Assembly: GCF_017876405.1 (NCBI RefSeq)
Contig: NZ_JAGINW010000001.1
Coordinates: 10,119,203-10,183,202, forward strand
From: Kibdelosporangium banguiense
Lineage (GTDB): Bacteria > Actinomycetota > Actinomycetes > Mycobacteriales > Pseudonocardiaceae
Length of the DNA stretch: 64,000 bases
Direction of reading: 5' to 3'
This document shows positions 7,563 through 15,718 of the stretch, piece by piece. Made by a program: the position numbers and the translations under genes. Every line of letters starts with the position of its first letter. Position 1 is the stretch's first letter. Under the pieces are notes generated by a model. The model saw only the letters and a program-made list of their open reading frames with translations, had not been told where the DNA came from and did no database searches.

Positions 7563-8810
7563 TCAGGCGACGGTGCAGGCCGTGCCGTTGAGAGTGAACG
7601 AAGCTGGTTCTGCGGTGTTGCCTGTGTGGTTGGCCTGGAACCCGATGGTGGTCGACGTACCGGGAGCGATCTCGGCGTTGTAGGCCACGTTCCTGGCCGT
7701 CACCTGCCCGGAACTGGGCGAGTAATCCGCGCTCCAGCCGGAGGTGATGGCCTGCCCGGCGGGCAGGGTGAACACGAGCGACCAGCCGTTGATCGCGGTG
7801 GTACTGGTGTTGGCGATGGTGATGCTCGAAGTCAGACCGGTGTTCCAGGCGCTGACTGTGTCGGTGACCCGGCACGCCCCGGTGCCCGGGTCCGGATCCG
7901 GCGGGTTGGTGGACCCGAACTGGGAGAAGAACCGCCACACCTCGGCCGGCACCCAGGTCCTGGAGCCGCTGTCACCAGTGGCCCCGTCCTGTGGAGCGGC
8001 GATGTGCCCTTCGTCGAACGCCGCCCACACGACCGGATAACCGGCCCGGCACCCCGAGTAGGTGGTGACTCGGTGCGTCAGGCTTCCCTGCGACGGCTCG
8101 GGCGGGTTCTGTGCTGTGCAGCCGTTGTTCCGGACGAACCTGTCCCGCATCGACCGCCCACCGGAGATGTTCAGCACTCCGTCCCGGAGTCCGTGTATGC
8201 CCATGTAGGCGATGGGCTGGGTGCCGCCACTGCACCCGCTGAGTACCCCGCCGGACTGGACCGCGACGGCGCGGAAGACATTCGCCCGGGAACACGCGAG
8301 CGAGTAACTCATGGCGCCGCCGTAGCTGAATCCCACGGCGAAACGCTGCGTCGTGTCGACGCACAGATCCGCCTCGATCTGCCTGATGATGTCGTCGACA
8401 AAAACGACGTCCTCGCCGCCGGAGTTGCCCCAGCCGTTGTTGAACCCCTGCGGCGCCGCGAAGACAGCGCTGTTGTTCGCCAGTCTCTGCAGCCCGTAGT
8501 ACGCCCACACCCCCGTCTGTACCGTGCGGCCGGTGTCCACATCGGTGGACGTGCCGCCCAGCCAGTGCAGCCCGAAGATCAGCCGGTAGGGGCGGCTGCG
8601 GTCGTAGCCGTCGGGAATCCTCAGAATATAGCTGCGGTTCTTGCCGCTGGTCTGAATCGAACGGGTACCGCTTGTCAACGTCGGGGCCTTGCCGCATCCG
8701 GCGCTCGCCGCAAGAGTGCCGTTCTGCGCCGGCGCAGCCGTGGCCGTACTTCCCATTCCCAGAACGAGCAGCACGGCGGCCACGACGGGCCCCAATCTGT
8801 GCCTGAACAT
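7563..8810 (-). CDS. Secreted CE1 esterase with C-terminal CBM2
   Basis: This 415-residue secreted enzyme starts at an ATG (complement 8808-8810) behind an AAGGAG site and a Sec signal (VVAAVLLVLGMGSTATAA). The catalytic part is a CE1/PHB-depolymerase-type esterase with Ser162 in GFSYGG, an Asp in GLRDG and a His in DEGHIAAP, closest in layout to feruloyl esterases. A short Pro/Asp linker (NPPDPDPGTG) leads to a C-terminal family 2 cellulose-binding module of about 100 residues starting near residue 312, bounded by two Cys (ACRV and TACTV) and carrying conserved Trp in SAWNTG, NGWSL and SGWSADY. It likely removes ferulate or acetate from cell-wall xylan while bound to cellulose. Its promoter must lie in 8811-9040. 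Confidence 0.88.
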   Translation of the reverse strand: MFRHRLGPVVAAVLLVLGMGSTATAAPAQNGTLAASAGCGKAPTLTSGTRSIQTSGKNRSYILRIPDGYDRSRPYRLIFGLHWLGGTSTDVDTGRTVQTGVWAYYGLQRLANNSAVFAAPQGFNNGWGNSGGEDVVFVDDIIRQIEADLCVDTTQRFAVGFSYGGAMSYSLACSRANVFRAVAVQSGGVLSGCSGGTQPIAYMGIHGLRDGVLNISGGRSMRDRFVRNNGCTAQNPPEPSQGSLTHRVTTYSGCRAGYPVVWAAFDEGHIAAPQDGATGDSGSRTWVPAEVWRFFSQFGSTNPPDPDPGTGACRVTDTVSAWNTGLTSSITIANTSTTAINGWSLVFTLPAGQAITSGWSADYSPSSGQVTARNVAYNAEIAPGTSTTIGFQANHTGNTAEPASFTLNGTACTVA

Positions 8811-9365
8811 GAACTGACTCCTTCTGCTCGGGGTCACCGTGGAAGCCGGCACATCGGCTGCAGAGCCGAGAGCGAAGTCTTGAGCAGGCATGGGAACCCC
8901 ATCGTCATTGACGGTGACAACCCAACGGTTCGGCGGCGCCCGAGGCGGAACGACTCCCCGGCACACCCGCCCCGATCGCGGGCATCGTGGCCATCGGGCA
9001 CACAACGCATACCGCCATCCAACAAGTCATCATATGTTTGTGCCGAGTCGTGTCAAGTGCCAGCCAGTCACCGTCCGCGAGATCGCACCAGGACTCAAAG
9101 ACAGGTTCGACAGATCAGGGGTCTGATAGTGATCAAGCAACAAACATATGATGTCCGGACGTTGCCCAGCGAGACCAGACGGCCCAGAGGTCCCAGGTCA
9201 TGCCTGTTCCACTATGGACAACCGCCACCGGACTGTTCACGCTCACAGGCCGAACCAGCAGGTAGAGGTTCCGCCTGCCCAAGAGCACGGACAGCGCTCC
9301 ACGGAAGAGTCGAGTAGCCGCGACTATCAGGCCCGGAAAAACGATCTTCCGGCCCGGGGCGGTAA
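8811..9365. other. Intergenic region upstream of esterase-CBM2
   Basis: About 550 bases carry no recognisable gene. The stretch holds a perfect 14-base inverted repeat (listed separately) and several AT-rich tracts. It is expected to contain the minus-strand promoter of the esterase-CBM2 gene. Confidence 0.45.
9028..9153. repeat. 14-base perfect inverted repeat containing CATATG
   Basis: CATCATATGTTTGT at 9028-9041 is repeated in perfect inversion as ACAAACATATGATG at 9140-9153, 98 bases apart. Both arms are AT-rich islands in a GC-rich background. They could be paired regulator sites upstream of the esterase-CBM2 gene or the ends of a lost small element. Regulation seems likelier because each arm itself contains the CATATG dyad. 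Confidence 0.5.
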
Positions 9366-9379
9366 TGTTAGCGCTCACA
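9366..9379. promoter_or_regulatory. Second LacI-type operator (one mismatch)
   Basis: TGTTAGCGCTCACA differs at one position from the perfect operator at 2694-2707. It stands about 390 bases beyond the 3' end of the broken GH63-like gene and 556 bases upstream of the esterase-CBM2 start. It may be a leftover from a lost glycoside hydrolase gene or a distant site for the same repressor. Confidence 0.5.
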
Positions 9380-9764
9380 ACTTTCGTTGACTGCCGGTAC
9401 CGCCGGCGCTACATTGGCTCGAAAGTCAAGGCCGCCGACGAGGTGGTGACCCACTCCGGTCGGACTCCCTGCCGCGGCCATTCGTCAACGATGACGTTGG
9501 GGACTTTCGATGCGACAAAACTCCTGCGCCGCGTATCCCGCTCATCCGCTGGCCTGCCGACGCCCAGGCGCACCCTGATCACACCCTGCCCAGCGATCCG
9601 GGTGACCACATCGCTCGATCGGCGTCGCCCCACGGGGCGACGCCGGCCGCGATTCCCTTCCATAGTCCGGCTCTCGCTGACTGCCGGACTGCCCACCTTC
9701 CCTGCACTGAAGGTCTCCATGAACCCCGTGACGAAGCTCCGTCTCGTCGTGCCGGCCGCCGCGC
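9380..9764. other. Intergenic stretch, no gene recognised
   Basis: Frames are open on both strands, as expected for this GC content, but none gave a recognisable protein. It probably includes debris from the rearrangement that broke the adjacent GH63-like gene. Confidence 0.35.
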
Positions 9765-10520
9765 TCGGAGTCCTCGGCAAGGATCAGATACGCGCTGGCG
9801 GTCCACGTGTAGGCGCGATCGCGCAATCCTTCACCGGTGAGGGCGTCGAAGTTCTCAGCGAAGCCCGACTTCTCGCACACAGTACGGAACTGGGCACTGA
9901 CCCGGTCGGCGAGTTCGACCGCGCCGCCTCGGCGCAGGCCGTCCTCGATCAGCACTGTGGCAGGCGCCCACACGGGCCCTCGCCAGTATCCGTCCGCCTC
10001 GTAGTACGGCGATCCGGGCAACTCGGTGGCCAGACCGACCGATGTCAGATGGTCCGCGACCCCGGCACACAACCGATCGAAGACGTCACGGGGAAGGTGC
10101 TCACCCCGCACGACTGACATCAGGTCGAGCAGGCTGGTGCTGGCGCGGAGCGTTCACTGGCCACATCACGGCTGAGGAACCGGGTCCCGTCCCACAGATC
10201 GGTCAGCATCGTGGTCAGCAATGTCTCGGCGCGCTCGGTCCACTGTGCGGATGGCTCACCCAATTCGGCGGCGAGCGTGGCAAGTTCCTTCATCTGCAGC
10301 ACGAGAAACGCGGCGAGGTCCGCCGACTGGACGAGGCAGTCGTCGCGGAACACAGTGGAGTTGTCCCAGCCGCTGTCGTTGCCGTGTTCGTAGTACGGGA
10401 GTTCGTGGCCGGGCGGCCGGCGGTGATCCAGCCAGAAGGACGTCCACGCCGCGAGTTGCCGATAGGCCCGCGCTGGATCAGGTATCCCGTACGCGAGACG
10501 CTCGCGCAGCCGGGTGGTGG
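9765..10520 (-). pseudogene. GH63-like (six-hairpin) glycosidase, truncated and frameshifted
   Basis: Read on the minus strand, about 250 residues match the catalytic C-terminal half of GH63-type glucosidases/mannosylglycerate hydrolases: YYEHGNDSGWDNSTVF, then YYEADGYWRGPVWAP and GLRDRAYTWTASAYLIL. The first half runs in one frame to a stop near 10120. The second half continues in another frame from about 10145, so there is a small indel close to 10150. The N-terminal half is missing: similarity ends abruptly near 10515, where unrelated plus-strand FG-GAP sequence begins. The enzyme would have cleaved short alpha-linked oligosaccharides, in keeping with the polymer island, but it is dead. 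Confidence 0.75.
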
Positions 10521-10781
10521 GACAGCGGCGGTTGGAACACCTTCCACAGTGGACGGGCCAGACTCGCCGCAGGCGACTTCGACGCCGACGGCCGCACCGA
10601 CCTGGCCGCGCTCTACGAAACGACCACCCCCACCGCCAAGATCCACCTGTTCCGCACCAACGCCACAGCGAACGGCTTCCAGGCACCGAACCTGGCCACC
10701 CCCGCCATGCCCTGCGCTGGATATCGGTGCCACGTGTTACAAGCCCAGTGCCGTAGTCAACGAAACCGATACGCCGCTTGA
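10512..10781 (+). pseudogene. FG-GAP/VCBS repeat protein fragment
   Basis: Plus-strand sequence encodes WDSGGWNTFHSGRARLAAGD, then FDADGRTDLAALYE, a lone FG-GAP/VCBS-type calcium-binding repeat of the kind present several times in the protein at the right end of the window (62.9-63.9 kb). The similarity starts at the junction with the broken GH63 gene and fades before the stop at 10781. It appears to be a translocated C-terminal fragment of an Rhs-associated or secreted repeat protein. Confidence 0.6.
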
Positions 10782-10823
10782 CCTACAACGATGACTTTCG
10801 AGCGGTACAGGACGCGACGTGGG

Positions 10824-11432
10824 TCAGAACTTGATGTGCAGGTCGCCGACGTGCCAGGTCCCGTTGTGCTTCTTCAGTTCCAGGCTGACGCTGAACGATT
10901 CGACGTTGCCGGTCGCGCCGATGAGCGCGAGCTCGTGCAACGTGCGGCCGTCAACGCTGATAGCAGTGTCCGCCACCGTGACGGTATCGCCTTGGGGTGC
11001 CACGCCGGTCGCCTCGACCTTCGCCTGCGGCGGCAACTTGACACCGGGCTTGGCCCAGGCTTCGTGCAGCGACTCCAATGTCTTCTTCGCTTCGGGACCG
11101 TTGCACACAGTCTCGGCGTCCTGATCCGGCGCCATCGCGGGCGCACTCGCCAGGCATGCCTCAGTGTAGCGCTTCTGCAAAATCTGGGTGACCCAGGACT
11201 CAACCGCGGCAGCCGGGCTGTCCGCCGGAGCGTTGGCGCTGCTGGATTTGCTCGTGGCACTCGGCGGAGGCGCGGTTGGACTGGTGCCGCCGCTGGGTGC
11301 TGCGGTGCTCGTCCCCGCAACGCTCGAGCCGCACGCGGCCAAGCCGAACGCCATCGCAGGCACCAGGACAGCCAGGCAGGCCGATTCGAGCCACCGCGGG
11401 TTCGCTGTCGAAACAATGCCCTTGTGTCGCAT
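10824..11432 (-). CDS. Putative lipoprotein of unknown function
   Basis: This 202-residue protein has a type II signal with lipobox LAAC (VLVPAMAFGLAACGSS), followed by a Ser/Thr/Pro/Ala-rich linker of about 40 residues and a soluble domain of about 120 residues ending WHVGDLHIKF. The domain has two Cys and alternating beta-like segments, and resembles the small Mce/DUF-type lipoprotein domains of actinomycetes only in general architecture. It should be anchored on the outer face of the membrane. The ATG at 11432 has an AAGGAG site. A strong inverted repeat at 11451-11479 lies immediately upstream. No family was recognised with confidence. Confidence 0.75.
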   Translation of the reverse strand: MRHKGIVSTANPRWLESACLAVLVPAMAFGLAACGSSVAGTSTAAPSGGTSPTAPPPSATSKSSSANAPADSPAAAVESWVTQILQKRYTEACLASAPAMAPDQDAETVCNGPEAKKTLESLHEAWAKPGVKLPPQAKVEATGVAPQGDTVTVADTAISVDGRTLHELALIGATGNVESFSVSLELKKHNGTWHVGDLHIKF

Positions 11433-11450
11433 GGAAACTCCTTGGGATCA

Positions 11451-11479
11451 GCATGGATACGAGCTGAACGTATCCATGC
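11451..11479 (-). promoter_or_regulatory. 11-base inverted repeat before lipoprotein gene
   Basis: Perfect arms GCATGGATACG (11451-11461) and CGTATCCATGC (11469-11479) flank a 7-base spacer. The inner arm lies 19 bases from the lipoprotein start codon, just upstream of its ribosome site. It could be an operator over the promoter or a 5'-UTR stem-loop. It is too AT-rich in the arms to look like a standard terminator. Confidence 0.5.
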
Positions 11480-11736
11480 CGTTCCCTGACAGGTGTGGCG
11501 GCATGCCGGTCACTAATCCGACGGATGTACTCGAGTCGACGGCTCTGGATTCGGTTGGCGACAGGGTTTTCCCAGTCACGGTCCTTGCCGGGAGGAATCA
11601 GCCGGGTGAGGGCCGGGCCACTGAGGTGAATCGGCGCGTGGCTGAAACTCGCCACGTTCGGCCAGAAACGTGGGTATCTCGGCGTATCTGCGTACGACAA
11701 TGTCCTCAGTCCCGCCGCCGGTCAGAGCTCCATGAC
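11480..11736. other. Intergenic stretch, no gene recognised
   Basis: This stretch lies between the lipoprotein inverted repeat and the end of the acetamidase-family gene. No recognisable coding sequence or strong terminator was seen. Confidence 0.4.
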
Positions 11737-12654
11737 TCAGGTGATCGCCCCGTGTGCCAGTACGGCATGGACGCCCCATGTCTCGTTCACAACCTGCGTG
11801 ATGCGCAGGTCCACGACCGAACTGGCCAGTGCCGTTGCTGTGCCCCTGTCAAGGTCGTACAGATACTGCATCCACGTCACCATCGCGGCGAGGGCTTCCG
11901 CCATCGCCGCGTTGAGGTCTGCGTCGAACCCGAAAGTGATACGCCCGCTGGGAGTTACGGCGTGCAGGCCGGAGATCGGAGCATCAGTGACGATGTCGAG
12001 CGTCACCTCCGTCGTCATAGGACATTCGATCGCGGTGCCGGATACCTCGCCATCGCCCTGCGCAGCATGGCCATCGCCGAGGTGCAGCAGCGCGCCGGGT
12101 ACGGTGACCGGCAGGAACAATGTCGCCCCCGCAGTCAGGTCACGGCAGTCGATGTTCCCACCACCAGCGGCTCGTGGCGGGATCGTGGAGTGGCCCGGTT
12201 CATTCGGCGGCATGCCGATCACGCCGAGGAACGGGGAGGTCTGTACGATGTGGCCGCGGTCGCTGGTGGCGGTCCCAAGGTCCGCGTCGATCTCCCATAG
12301 CAGCCAGGAAGGTGCTCCGGTGAGACCGAGCGCGCGGTTCAGCGCGTTGTTTTTGGCACCGGCGACGGTCCAGCCCCAGTCAGCCGGGTTGACCGAAACA
12401 ATGTGGACCGCGAGCACATTCCCCGGTTCCGCATCGCGCACTTCGATGGGACCGGTGAGGCAGTGGCCGCGCTGCCCGTCGAACATCGTCGGCCGCTGCT
12501 CCCCTGGTGAGCGTTGCCGTTCCAGGAACCCAGCCGCGTCGAGCGATCGCGCGACAACGGTGTCGCCTGGGTCCACGGTCAACACAGGCGGCGCGCTACG
12601 GTCGAACACATCTGTCGTGAACCCGGACTCGGGATGCAGTTCGTGAACGGTCAC
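11737..12654 (-). CDS. Acetamidase/formamidase family protein
   Basis: This 305-residue protein has the FmdA/AmdA layout: an N-terminal beta domain (VLTVDPGDTVVARSLDAAG), the GPIEVRDAEPGNVLAVHI motif, PFLGVIGMPP, then LFLPVTVPGALLHLGDGHAA, which carries the conserved GDxHAxQGDGE stretch. The family hydrolyses acetamide or formamide to the acid and ammonia in the cytosol. Substrate choice cannot be read from the sequence. The GTG at 12654 is preferred because an AAGGAA ribosome site precedes it and the family N-terminus (VHELHP) follows directly. It appears monocistronic and unrelated to its neighbours. Confidence 0.88.
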   Translation of the reverse strand: MTVHELHPESGFTTDVFDRSAPPVLTVDPGDTVVARSLDAAGFLERQRSPGEQRPTMFDGQRGHCLTGPIEVRDAEPGNVLAVHIVSVNPADWGWTVAGAKNNALNRALGLTGAPSWLLWEIDADLGTATSDRGHIVQTSPFLGVIGMPPNEPGHSTIPPRAAGGGNIDCRDLTAGATLFLPVTVPGALLHLGDGHAAQGDGEVSGTAIECPMTTEVTLDIVTDAPISGLHAVTPSGRITFGFDADLNAAMAEALAAMVTWMQYLYDLDRGTATALASSVVDLRITQVVNETWGVHAVLAHGAIT

Positions 12655-13031
12655 GCCGATTCCTTGTTCTTGCTCTGAACCTGATCCGGCTGGACGCCTG
12701 GCTGACCGGCACGCCACGCGACCGACGAGCCAGCCATCTCACCAGGCTTGATCCGGGTCTCGCCGCATAACCAAATTAAGCAACAGAGTCTCACAGGGCT
12801 CGCGCAGTCCGTGTGCCTTAGCTTGCCAGTGCTCGGTCCATGCTTCGCTGAGCAGAGCACGAACGATCAGCTCAGCCGTTTCCGCTGCGGCTTTTCAAGT
12901 TGGGTCGGCTGGCCAAGCACGAGCACGTGGTCATGAGCGAGACGTGTGAGCAGGCAACTGGACAGCCGTACCCCCAGGGACGGCCGCCCAGCGCGGCGTG
13001 GCGGAAGCGAGGTAGTGACAGCACATTGATT
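12655..13031. other. Intergenic region, no gene recognised
   Basis: About 375 bases of lower GC content separate the acetamidase gene from the end of the conservon. Short frames exist on both strands but none looks coding. The upstream part should contain the promoter of the acetamidase-family gene. Confidence 0.4.
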
Positions 13032-14381
13032 TCACTCGCCGTGCCACCACGACACCAACCTTGCCCAGAGACGTTTGCCTGTTCGACGACGAGGTGCGGC
13101 GGAGGCGGAGGTCGACGCGACGGTTGCCGTGGCCGGTATGGTTGGGGTGTTGACGAGTGCGGGTACGGCCACTCGCGGGAACCGCACCGGCAGAGCGGTG
13201 AGCGCCCGGTGAAATGGTCCCTCGCGCCACGTGAGTTCGTCGACGAGAACGGCCAGTTCCATGCCGGGCAACCGGTCCAGAATCCGCTCGACGGCGTTAG
13301 TCGCGATCAGCCTGGCCATCTCCTGTGCGGGACAGGCGTGGCGACCGGCGCTCCAGGCCAGATGGGCACGGTTGCGCATCTTCGTGGGGTCGCCCAGGGC
13401 TGGGTCGGTGTTGGCCGCCGCGAAGCTGATCACTACCGGCTGGTGTGCGGGGAGGATGGTGCCCTCGAATTCGACATCGTGTGTGGGGAAGACGGTTCCG
13501 TAGTTGGAGATGGGCGGGAGGTGCCACAGCACGTGGTCGAGTGCTTGATCAACCGGTACGGTCCCGCCGTAGAGGTCGCCCGCGAAGCGTTCGTCGGACA
13601 GCATGAGCAGCAACGCGTTGGTGATCAGGTTCGCTTCGGGTTCGCCCCCGGCGCCCATGACGACCAGGACCTGATGCATCAGCTCGGGCTCGGTCAACTG
13701 CGCCTCATCGGCGAGCATCCAGGACAGGACGTCGTCGCCGGGCTGGTCGCGCTTGAGGGTGATCAGCCTGTGCAGCACTTCCTCGAGCATGGCGTTGGTC
13801 TGCTCGGCGTTGCCGCCGTCGAAGATCGCGTTCGTGCCGGCCATCAGTTTGTCGGCGAGGTCCTGGGGACAGCCGAACATGTGCGTGAAGACGCGCAAGG
13901 CCAGCGGCATGGCGTACTCGGTGAGCAGGTTGGCGTGGCCGCGGCCGCCGAGCTGGCTGATGATCGCTTCCGCTGTCTGTCGCGTGTAGACGGCAAGTTC
14001 GTGGCGATCCACTTTGGCCAGTGACCGGGTGACGGCCCCACGCAGCCGGTCATGCTGAAGGCCGTCGGCGAACATGCAGTTCGGCCGGTACATCATGGCC
14101 GCAGCGATGTTGCTGTTCGGGTCGATGCCCTGCTGCCAGTGGCGGGGATCCTTGCGGAATGTGACGGAATCCTGCAGTACCCGCAAGGCCGCCGCGTAGC
14201 CGGTGACCAGCATGGCCGGCACACCGGGCGCCAGCTCGACGAGCGCGGCCGGGCCGTGGCGGCGTAGGTCATCATAGACAACAGCGGGGTTCTGGGCGAA
14301 TTTCGAGTCGTAGAGTGGAATGCGGTCATGTGCGGGACAGCCCGGAGGCGGAGACGCGGGACCGCCGAGGGTGGGTTGCAC
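13032..14381 (-). CDS. cvnE: Conservon cytochrome P450 (CvnE-type)
   Basis: This is a 449-residue P450 with the haem-binding motif WSAGRHACPAQ (Cys ligand), the K-helix region around HVLWHLPPISNY and a C-terminal Ala/Thr/Arg extension. The usual I-helix A/G-G-x-D/E-T-T motif reads MGAGGEPEANLITN, lacking the oxygen-activating acid-Thr pair, so its catalysis may be unusual or absent. It starts at GTG 14381, 8 bases after the GTPase gene, as fifth gene of a conservon. Streptomyces conservons often end in one or two P450 genes (cvnE/cvnF) under the preceding signalling module. The function of these P450s is largely unknown. Confidence 0.85.
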   Translation of the reverse strand: MQPTLGGPASPPPGCPAHDRIPLYDSKFAQNPAVVYDDLRRHGPAALVELAPGVPAMLVTGYAAALRVLQDSVTFRKDPRHWQQGIDPNSNIAAAMMYRPNCMFADGLQHDRLRGAVTRSLAKVDRHELAVYTRQTAEAIISQLGGRGHANLLTEYAMPLALRVFTHMFGCPQDLADKLMAGTNAIFDGGNAEQTNAMLEEVLHRLITLKRDQPGDDVLSWMLADEAQLTEPELMHQVLVVMGAGGEPEANLITNALLLMLSDERFAGDLYGGTVPVDQALDHVLWHLPPISNYGTVFPTHDVEFEGTILPAHQPVVISFAAANTDPALGDPTKMRNRAHLAWSAGRHACPAQEMARLIATNAVERILDRLPGMELAVLVDELTWREGPFHRALTALPVRFPRVAVPALVNTPTIPATATVASTSASAAPRRRTGKRLWARLVSWWHGE

Positions 14382-14389
14382 GTGGACTC

Positions 14390-14980
14390 CTACTTGTCAG
14401 GGGTGAGGATGTGCGCGACCAGGGCGGCGAGCGCACTCGCCGACGAATGGAGATCCCGCGCGTCGCAGGTGACCAGCGGGGTGTCCGGCAGCAGGTCGAG
14501 TGCTTCGCGCAGCTCTTGATCGGCGAAGGTCCGCGACTCTGGAAAATGGTTGACCGCCACGGCATAGGGCAGCGACATGCCTTCCAGGCGCTCCATCACC
14601 TCGAACGACTGGTCCAGACGGCGAGTGTCAGCGAGGACCAGCGCGCCGAGCGCCCCCTGTGCCATGAGTTCCAGCATTGGCTGGAACCGGCTCTGGCCGG
14701 GTGTGCCGAACATGTAGAGCACGATCTCGTCAGTCAGGGTGCGTCGGCCGAAGTCCATCCCGACGGTGGTCGTGGTCTTGCCGGGAACCCCGCTCAGGTC
14801 GTCGACGGGCACACTTGCCTGCGACATGACCTCCTCGGTGCGCAGGGGCGTGATCTCCGACATCGTCGACACCAGGGTGGTTTTGCCAACGCCGAAGGGG
14901 CCGGTGATGAGAATCTTCACGGCCTGTTGCACGCCGCTGGGCAGGTAGGCCACGCCGGTCTCAGAGACGCTGGAGCGCAT
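14390..14980 (-). CDS. cvnD: Conservon small GTP/ATP-binding protein (CvnD-type)
   Basis: This 196-residue P-loop protein has the Walker A GPFGVGKTTLV, a switch-I-like TTTTVGMDFGR and a GTPGQSRF switch-II block. The base-recognition motif reads VAVNHF instead of canonical NKxD, which is typical of this actinobacterial MglA/Arf-like group. CvnD proteins act as a membrane-proximal GTPase switch together with the CvnB roadblock partner. The ATG at 14980 overlaps the upstream DUF742 gene by 20 bases, and an alternative upstream start exists. Translation coupling is likely. Confidence 0.9.
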   Translation of the reverse strand: MRSSVSETGVAYLPSGVQQAVKILITGPFGVGKTTLVSTMSEITPLRTEEVMSQASVPVDDLSGVPGKTTTTVGMDFGRRTLTDEIVLYMFGTPGQSRFQPMLELMAQGALGALVLADTRRLDQSFEVMERLEGMSLPYAVAVNHFPESRTFADQELREALDLLPDTPLVTCDARDLHSSASALAALVAHILTPDK

Positions 14981-15314
14981 GGAGCACCTCCTCGAGGACT
15001 TCGCGGGTGGGCGGTGCTGTACGTGCGCGTGGCGACGTGGTGGTGATGTGGCCGGTGTCAACGAGGTCGCCCAGCAGCACCTTGGTCACGCCGACGGGAA
15101 GCGCGAGGTGGGCGGCGACCTCGGCCACGGACAGCAGTCCGCCCAGACATAGCCGTACCAGCCGTGCCTTCTCCGGAGTCAGGCCGTCGAAGTTGTTGCG
15201 CACAGCACTGATCAGGGTGATGTGGTGGAAATCGTCGCGGCTGGGTGTACCCCGCCCGTCGGTTACCACGTAGGGCCGCACCAGCGCTTCGTCACGCCGA
15301 CGCGGGTTAGTCAC
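14961..15314 (-). CDS. cvnC: Conservon DUF742 protein (CvnC-type)
   Basis: This 117-residue DUF742 protein has an N-terminal RRDEALVRPYVVTDGR segment and a winged-helix-like half with LSVAEVAAHLALPVGVTKVL, LGDLVDTGHI. In conservons it is the third gene and is thought to link the roadblock protein to the GTPase. It starts at GTG 15314, sharing a GTGA overlap with the end of cvnB. Confidence 0.9.
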   Translation of the reverse strand: MTNPRRRDEALVRPYVVTDGRGTPSRDDFHHITLISAVRNNFDGLTPEKARLVRLCLGGLLSVAEVAAHLALPVGVTKVLLGDLVDTGHITTTSPRARTAPPTREVLEEVLHALQRL

Positions 15315-15718
15315 GCGCTGCTGCCTATGTCCTGCCTGGGTTCGCTTGCCAGCTCCTCGCCGACCCGCTGCACCAGCTCCGCCAGCTTCAGTGTCAGGTC
15401 ACCCAGGCTCACCTCTGGCGTGGTGATAAAGCCCAGCCTCGTATTCAGCGCTGCCGGGGCGAGCACGACGTAACCACTGTTGTACTCGATTACGCTTTGC
15501 TGCCAGCCGAAATAGTGCTCGCCGTCCTGCCGTGCCAATGCCGCCTGTGCGGTCAGGCTGGCCGCCAGTCGCTCCGCCTCGTCGCGATGAAGCCCTGTGG
15601 AGTACGCCTTGAGTAGACCGTCGTCGGTGAACAGGACTCCATGCTTGACGCCTGAGACGCCCTGCAGGGTTCTATCGAGCAGAAAGCCGAGCCTGTTGTC
15701 GGTTATGGGTCGAGTCAC
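15311..15718 (-). CDS. cvnB: Conservon roadblock/LC7 protein (CvnB-type)
   Basis: This 135-residue roadblock/LC7-fold protein reads LGFLLDRTLQGVSGVKHGVL at the N-terminus, then HRDEAERLAASLTAQAALA and YVVLAPAALNTRLGFIT. It resembles MglB-type GTPase-activating partners and is expected to pair with the CvnD GTPase. The start GTG at 15718 overlaps the stop of cvnA (GTGA). The longer upstream frame lies wholly inside cvnA and is not used. Confidence 0.9.
   Translation of the reverse strand: MTRPITDNRLGFLLDRTLQGVSGVKHGVLFTDDGLLKAYSTGLHRDEAERLAASLTAQAALARQDGEHYFGWQQSVIEYNSGYVVLAPAALNTRLGFITTPEVSLGDLTLKLAELVQRVGEELASEPRQDIGSSA

Noticed and set aside
7548..9317. 589-codon plus-strand open frame opposite the esterase-CBM2 gene
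   Set aside because: The minus strand has clear signal, triad and CBM2 motifs; the plus frame has no recognisable domain.
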